The notes under the pieces: model-generated
Databases searched by the model: none
The model's input: the letters and a program-made list of their open reading frames with translations, nothing else
What the model was told of the DNA's origin: nothing
From: Myrica gale
Taxonomy: Eukaryota > Streptophyta > Magnoliopsida > Fagales > Myricaceae
NCBI GenBank assembly: GCA_963930655.1
Contig: OZ005606.1
Location: 17,834,001-17,898,000, forward strand
Direction: 5' to 3'
DNA: 64,000 nucleotides
Shown here: piece by piece, positions 59,701 through 64,000 of the stretch
Numbering within the stretch: the first letter of the stretch is position 1
How the letters are laid out: the number at the start of each line of letters is the position of its first letter
Translations under genes and position numbers: made by a program

Positions 59701-61921
59701 TGTAACCCTCCAGGATTTACAGACTGAAGTCCAACAGGTTAAAAAAGAAATTAAAGAATTAAAAGCAAGTAATAAAACTCTCGAACAGGAAGTCCTTCTT
59801 CTTAAAATTAATCACAAACTTAAGAGTCAAAGTCAAGCCACTTCCTCCGAGTCAGCTGAAGATTCTGATCCAGAATCTGTTCCCTCTCTTACTCCTCCTC
59901 TTCTCCATGATGAGCCTGAGTGTAGTAACAAATTCCTTAGCATAGTAAACCGAATGCATTTTCAAAAATGGCATTCAAAGGTAACCATTATAGTCAACTC
60001 TGAATATTCTTTTGAGGTTGTTGCCCTTATAGATTCAGGTGCTGATCTTAATTGTATTCAGGAAGGATTAATCCCCACCAAATACTATGAGAAGTCAAAG
60101 GAACGACTCCTCTCAGCCAATGGTAGTCAAATGGGTATTAATTATAAATTATCCAAAGCACACATCTGCAAAGATAATGTCTGCTTTAGGTCTCCGTTCG
60201 TTTTAGTAAAAAACATGCCTGATCAGAAAGTTATTTTAGGTACTCCCTTCATTTGCCTGTTGTATCCCTTTACCACCAGCAGTGAAGGTCTTACCACTAA
60301 CATTCTTGGTCAACAAGTTACCTTCGAGTTCGTTAGTCCTCCCAGGCCTAGGGAACTTACCATGTTACAAGAAGCCTCCATAAGTAAAACTCTCAATTTC
60401 ATTGTTAGTAAGACGCAGCATCTTGATTTTCTTAAAGAAGAAATTAAGTTCAAACGAGTTGAGGAACAACTCACAAGTCAAAACATTCAGCAACAGATTA
60501 AGTCTTTTCAATCTAGATTAGAACAACAAGTCTGTTCTGACCTTCCAAATGCTTTCTGGCATCGAAAGCAACACATAGTTAAACTCCCTTACATTCCTGA
60601 GTTTAGTGAGAAAAATATTCCCACAAAAGCTCGACCCATTCAAATGAATCAAGAGATGATGGAATTCTGCAAAACAGAAATCCAAGATCTCTTAAGTAAA
60701 AGCATTATACGACATAGTAAATCCCCTTGGTCCTGTTCTGCTTTCTATGTCAAGAAAAATGCTGAAATAGAAAGAGGAACTCCTCGGTTAGTCATCAACT
60801 ACAAGCCCTTGAACAAAGTCCTCCAATGGATTAGGTATCCTATCCCAGATAAGAAAGATCTCATAGGACGCCTTTCAGGAGCCACAGTTTTTAGTAAATT
60901 CGACATGAAAAGTGGATTTTGGCAAATCCAGGTTCATGAGTCTGACAAGTACAAAACCGCATTTAACACTCCTTTTGGACATTACGAATGGAATGTAATG
61001 CCCTTTGGTTTGAAGAATGCCCCAAGTGAATTCCAAAATATCATGAATGATATTTTCAATCCTTATAGTCATTTCACCATAGTTTATATTGATGATGTGC
61101 TTGTCTTCTCTAGATCCATAGAAGAACATTGGAAACATCTCAACAAGTTTCTTCATATTGTTAAGTCAAACGGCTTAGTAGTCTCTGCCCTTAAGATCAA
61201 GTTATTTCAAACCAAAGTCAGATTTTTAGGTTTTAGCATTTACCAAGGTCAAATACAGCCAATTGATAGAGCTATCCAATTTGCTGACAAATTCCCCGAT
61301 GTCATCCTTGATAAAACCCAGCTTCAGAGGTTCTTAGGATCCTTAAATTATATTGCGGAATTTTATCAAAATCTCCGACATCAATGCAAACCCATTTTTG
61401 ATCGTCTCCAGAAAAATCCTCCATCTTGGACGAAAGCACATACGGCTATTGTTCAGCTCATTAAGTCACATGTTAAGACACTCCCATGTCTTGGCATTCC
61501 TTCCCCGGATTCCTTCAAAATCGTCGAGACTGATGCCTCCGAGCTTGGTTACGGTGGTATTCTCAAGCAAAAAGTCACACCAGATTCCTCTGAACAAATT
61601 GTCCGTTTTTATTCCGGCAATTGGAATCCGGCTCAGCAGAATTACAATACTATCAAAAAAGAAATTTTGTCTATAGTACTATGTATAAGTAAATTTCAAT
61701 CTGATTTATTAAATCAGAAATTCTTAATTCGTGTTGATTGCAAAAGTGCAAAATTTGTTTTGGAAAAAGATGTTCAAAATATTGCATCAAAACAGATTTT
61801 TGCTCGTTGGCAAGCAATTTTAAGTATTTTTGATTTTGACATTGCATACATTCCAGGGAGTCAAAACAATATCCCTGACTTCCTTACCCGTGAATTCTTG
61901 CAGGAATCCCATGGCTCCTAA
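56774..61921 (+). pseudogene. Florendovirus-like ORF1 polyprotein fossil
   Basis: One open frame of 1715 codons. The movement-protein (30K-type) region is at the N-terminus (GPIHFDCFPDFTLSL near residue 28). A long linker follows. The coat-protein region has the FWKEKFINGLPNLFAHKIRE motif (about residues 686-705), a basic stretch, and a CCHC knuckle C827-C830-H835-C840. A coiled-coil region (about 975-1025) precedes the retropepsin motif DSGAD at residue 1087. The reverse transcriptase has YIDDVLVF at residue 1438 and RNase H has ETDASELGYGG near 1586. In the virus it makes and packages the genome and moves it between cells. As an integrated copy it is treated as a fossil. Confidence 0.9.
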
Positions 61922-63347
61922 ACCTCAAGGCAAAGAACCTGCTAAGTCAACCAAGTCAGATGTCCCCAAACTACTCCCGGACCATTTGTTAGTACCATTT
62001 GGTTCTACAGGTCAAAATTCAAGTAATCGTTTTCAAGTTTTAGGTCAACCAGGTCCTAGTGTTCGAACCCCTTCTATTCGACCTTCATCGGCCCTCACCC
62101 TCACAAGTCACTATGGTAAATCCACTTACTCGGCCCTGGCCTCTTTGCCAGCAAGTCCGCCTCTAAACCCATATGCAATTATTGAGACTATGTCTCCGGC
62201 CCAGTCTCCGTTAAGACTACAAGAACCGGCCCAGTCACCGGACAAACGACTACAAAGTAAGCCTCAAGGTAAAGTTCCTTACATTCCGAAAAATACATCG
62301 GAATTTATGGTCAAACAAGTGACGCAACATGTATTCCACATTGAGTATGGTCATCGTTATCTGATCGGTACTCAGGTTGCACCAAGTCAAAAGGATCAAG
62401 TTGCTCTCCTTCATGCGCAACATAGTAAATTGCTCCGAGCCTATTTGCCTCCTATGTGGCATTTTGTCCCGGAACATCCCAACAAGTCAATCGGTTTCTA
62501 CAAAGTAATCCTCCTTCATACTGAGTCAGTCCGGATTGAACCTATTATTGATAGATTTGATCCTACTCAGACAAAGGTTATATTCCACAAGTTATTCATA
62601 GTCAATTTTATTTCTTGTACTGAATGAGGTTCGCATCCCTCCATTCTAAAAGAATTACCAGGTCAGCCCATTGGCTTCAATTACTACGATTACATTGAAG
62701 CATGGTCAAAAGTACTCCTCTACCAAAACGAGACATTCTCTCATTCTTGGTTCTTGAACTTTGATAACAAGTTCAAAAGTCAACTCCCCATCTGGTTTCT
62801 CCAATGGTGGAACCTGTATGGACCAGTTACAGATATCATTCGCGTCGATCTTTCAAAAGCCATTGCCAGATTTCATAATCATGGCCAAGGCACTGCTCAG
62901 GAAAGTCATTTCCCTATCCTCTGCAGATTTGTAAGTAAATACAAAGTCCCTTGGATTCTGAAATGGGATTATCAAGTCAACTCCAATGTACTTGTTCGAC
63001 GTTTCCATGTCAAATGGTGGGATAAGTTCAACATCCATCGCATTGTGGATCAAGTCAACAAGGAATTTCCTGCTCCTCAGGAAGTTTCTCAATTCCTAGT
63101 TGAAAAGGTCAGTCTCCAGACTGCTCTTGCCTCGGCCATGACCCAGGCCCAAAGTAAATCTGAACTCCAAGAGTTATGCCTCCAGTTCCAGCACGAAGTC
63201 AGCAAAATCAGTGAACCAGGTTTAGATGGGCATTCTCCAGCCTCATCTCACTCATCCACTGCAAGTCAATCCAAGCCCAATTACTTGGATCCCCTGTTCC
63301 AAGATAATCAAGACCCTTACTCAGTCGACCTTGCAGACTTTATATGA
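61911..63347 (+). pseudogene. Florendovirus-like ORF2 fossil
   Basis: The second viral gene starts at ATG 61911, overlapping the last codons of ORF1 in another frame, and encodes MAPKPQGKEPAKSTKSDVPK at its start. Pro/Ser-rich sequence follows, then a globular region (about 62270-63110) and a Ser-rich tail ending near 63347. Florendoviruses carry a second gene of unknown function at this place. I recognise no catalytic motif. It is interrupted in this copy. Confidence 0.75.
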
Positions 63348-64000
63348 AGCTCATGTAAAATCTAAAGACATGTAAGGACAAAGTCAACCGAAAGTCAGCA
63401 AGTCAACCGAAAGTCAACCTATGAATAGCAAATTTGACTTTTTTACTTTTCACCAGCTGTAAAAGCAGCCGACAGGTCACTGTTCATCCACAGTAACAAC
63501 ACGCGTGACTACACAGGATCCGCGTGAATACACAGTGCTCTCATCTGTCTTTAAATATCGCAGCTCAAGTCATTTGTAACCAGAACTCGAACTTCGTTTT
63601 CGATTCTGCTCTTTCTCTCTCTCTCTCAAGTCTTTCTAGCCTCCCTTACGAGTCTATCTAGAGTTAGAACTATGTCTTCTTTCTTGATAGTTCTGTGTAA
63701 GTCATGTAACCAAGTAACTTGTTTCTTTCCTTGATTATCAAGTAAATCAGTTACCAAGTATATCGTTGTTCATCTTTCTTTAATATCTGCAAACATGCAT
63801 ACCGCCAGATTGGACGGTTTTAAGTTTCAGTTTCATACATTCATACATACCGCCAGATTGGTCGGTTCTAAGTTTCTGCACGCATGCATTACCGCCTTCA
63901 TGGCTGGTTTAGTTATTTTCTGCTAAGTTAATTTTCTTTTAAGACCATTAGCAAGTGGATACCAGCTAAGTGACTTTCATTGTCGATCTGCGGGTAGAAC
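63348..64000 (+). promoter_or_regulatory. Viral intergenic region: promoter-like block and structured leader
   Basis: After ORF2 come repeated AAGTCAACCGAAAGTCA motifs (63379-63420). A TATA-like CTTTAAATATCG lies near 63550, followed by a pyrimidine-rich start of transcript with (CT)n near 63610. Three repeats of ACCGCC...GGTT type start at 63801, 63849 and 63891. Caulimoviral promoters and hairpin-rich leaders lie in this position. The assignment is by position and sequence style. Confidence 0.6.

Larger units (their letters stand above)
56108..64000 (+). mobile_element. Endogenous pararetrovirus, florendovirus-like (Caulimoviridae), nearly whole
   Basis: It starts at a tRNA-Met primer-binding site (TATCAGAGCC at 56108) and continues with a leader, a very long polyprotein gene (56774-61921), a second gene that overlaps its end (about 61911-63347), then an intergenic region with a promoter-like block, and reaches the right edge. 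The domain order (movement protein, coat region with zinc knuckle, protease, reverse transcriptase, RNase H) with a second downstream gene and no integrase or LTR is that of florendoviruses; petuviruses are the nearest alternative. The 7.9 kb seen is about one genome length. It looks nearly whole, with about two interruptions, which suggests a fairly young insertion by florendovirus standards. Whether it continues past the window is unknown. Confidence 0.9.

Noticed and set aside
56774-61921. Ordinary Ty3/gypsy polyprotein
   Set aside because: There is no integrase or LTR, the N-terminus resembles a 30K-type movement protein, and a second overlapping gene follows RNase H, which fits a pararetrovirus.
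63801-63910. CRISPR-like array
   Set aside because: Only three imperfect units, no uniform spacers, in a plant viral leader.

Overview
The window looks like nuclear DNA of a flowering plant, most likely a eudicot. It is AT-rich and gene-poor, has introns, and is packed with nested transposable elements. Only one host gene can be followed over several exons: the 3' half of an ARC3-like gene (chloroplast division regulator with C-terminal MORN repeats) at 4341-9614. Two isolated host exons are also recognisable: a first exon of a GT17-type glycosyltransferase (28654-28716) and one exon of an ECA3-type calcium ATPase (29021-30412) that is split by a solo LTR. Everything else that I can name is a mobile element, organelle-derived DNA or a viral fossil.

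Layout. 1-3485: decayed L1-type LINE running in from the left edge, presumably in or beside an ARC3 intron. 4341-9614: ARC3-like exons. 10450-11690: probable mitochondrial insert. 11800-15765: Ty3/gypsy remnant (minus). 15766-20060: Ty1/copia remnant (plus) with its 3' LTR. 20100-21800: non-coding, with a minus-strand promoter-like block and a second possible mitochondrial piece. 22027-22414 and 22549-23384: two non-autonomous hAT elements with perfect 8-bp target duplications. 23480-26640: copia remnant holding a 2.2-kb solo gypsy LTR. 26661-27060: CACTA-type terminal region. 28000-31900: host exon fragments with a solo Sirevirus-type LTR and a gypsy LTR piece. 32201-48891: Sirevirus-like copia element (minus), itself hit by two very long solo LTRs (35555-39391 and 39976-44525). 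48897-53235: copia scrap, gypsy LTR-like DNA and a CACTA-transposase remnant with a 720-bp tandem duplication. 53239-56107: a third long LTR, cut off by a florendovirus-like endogenous pararetrovirus that runs from 56108 to the right edge.

The elements form a readable series of nested insertions. Target duplications confirm several insertions exactly (GTGCT, ATTTC, ATAAT, GTCAC, GTTTATGC, GCTACATT). The pararetrovirus joins host DNA at its primer-binding site inside a (TA)n tract of an LTR. The retroelements and the viral copy are treated as fossils, and their individual lesions are not listed.

The most interesting points are the nearly whole pararetrovirus and its junction, the pair of unrelated host exons near a CACTA end, the solo LTR sitting inside an ATPase exon, the palindrome arrays shared by the Sirevirus LTR and the region before its env-like gene, and the mitochondrial-looking insert.
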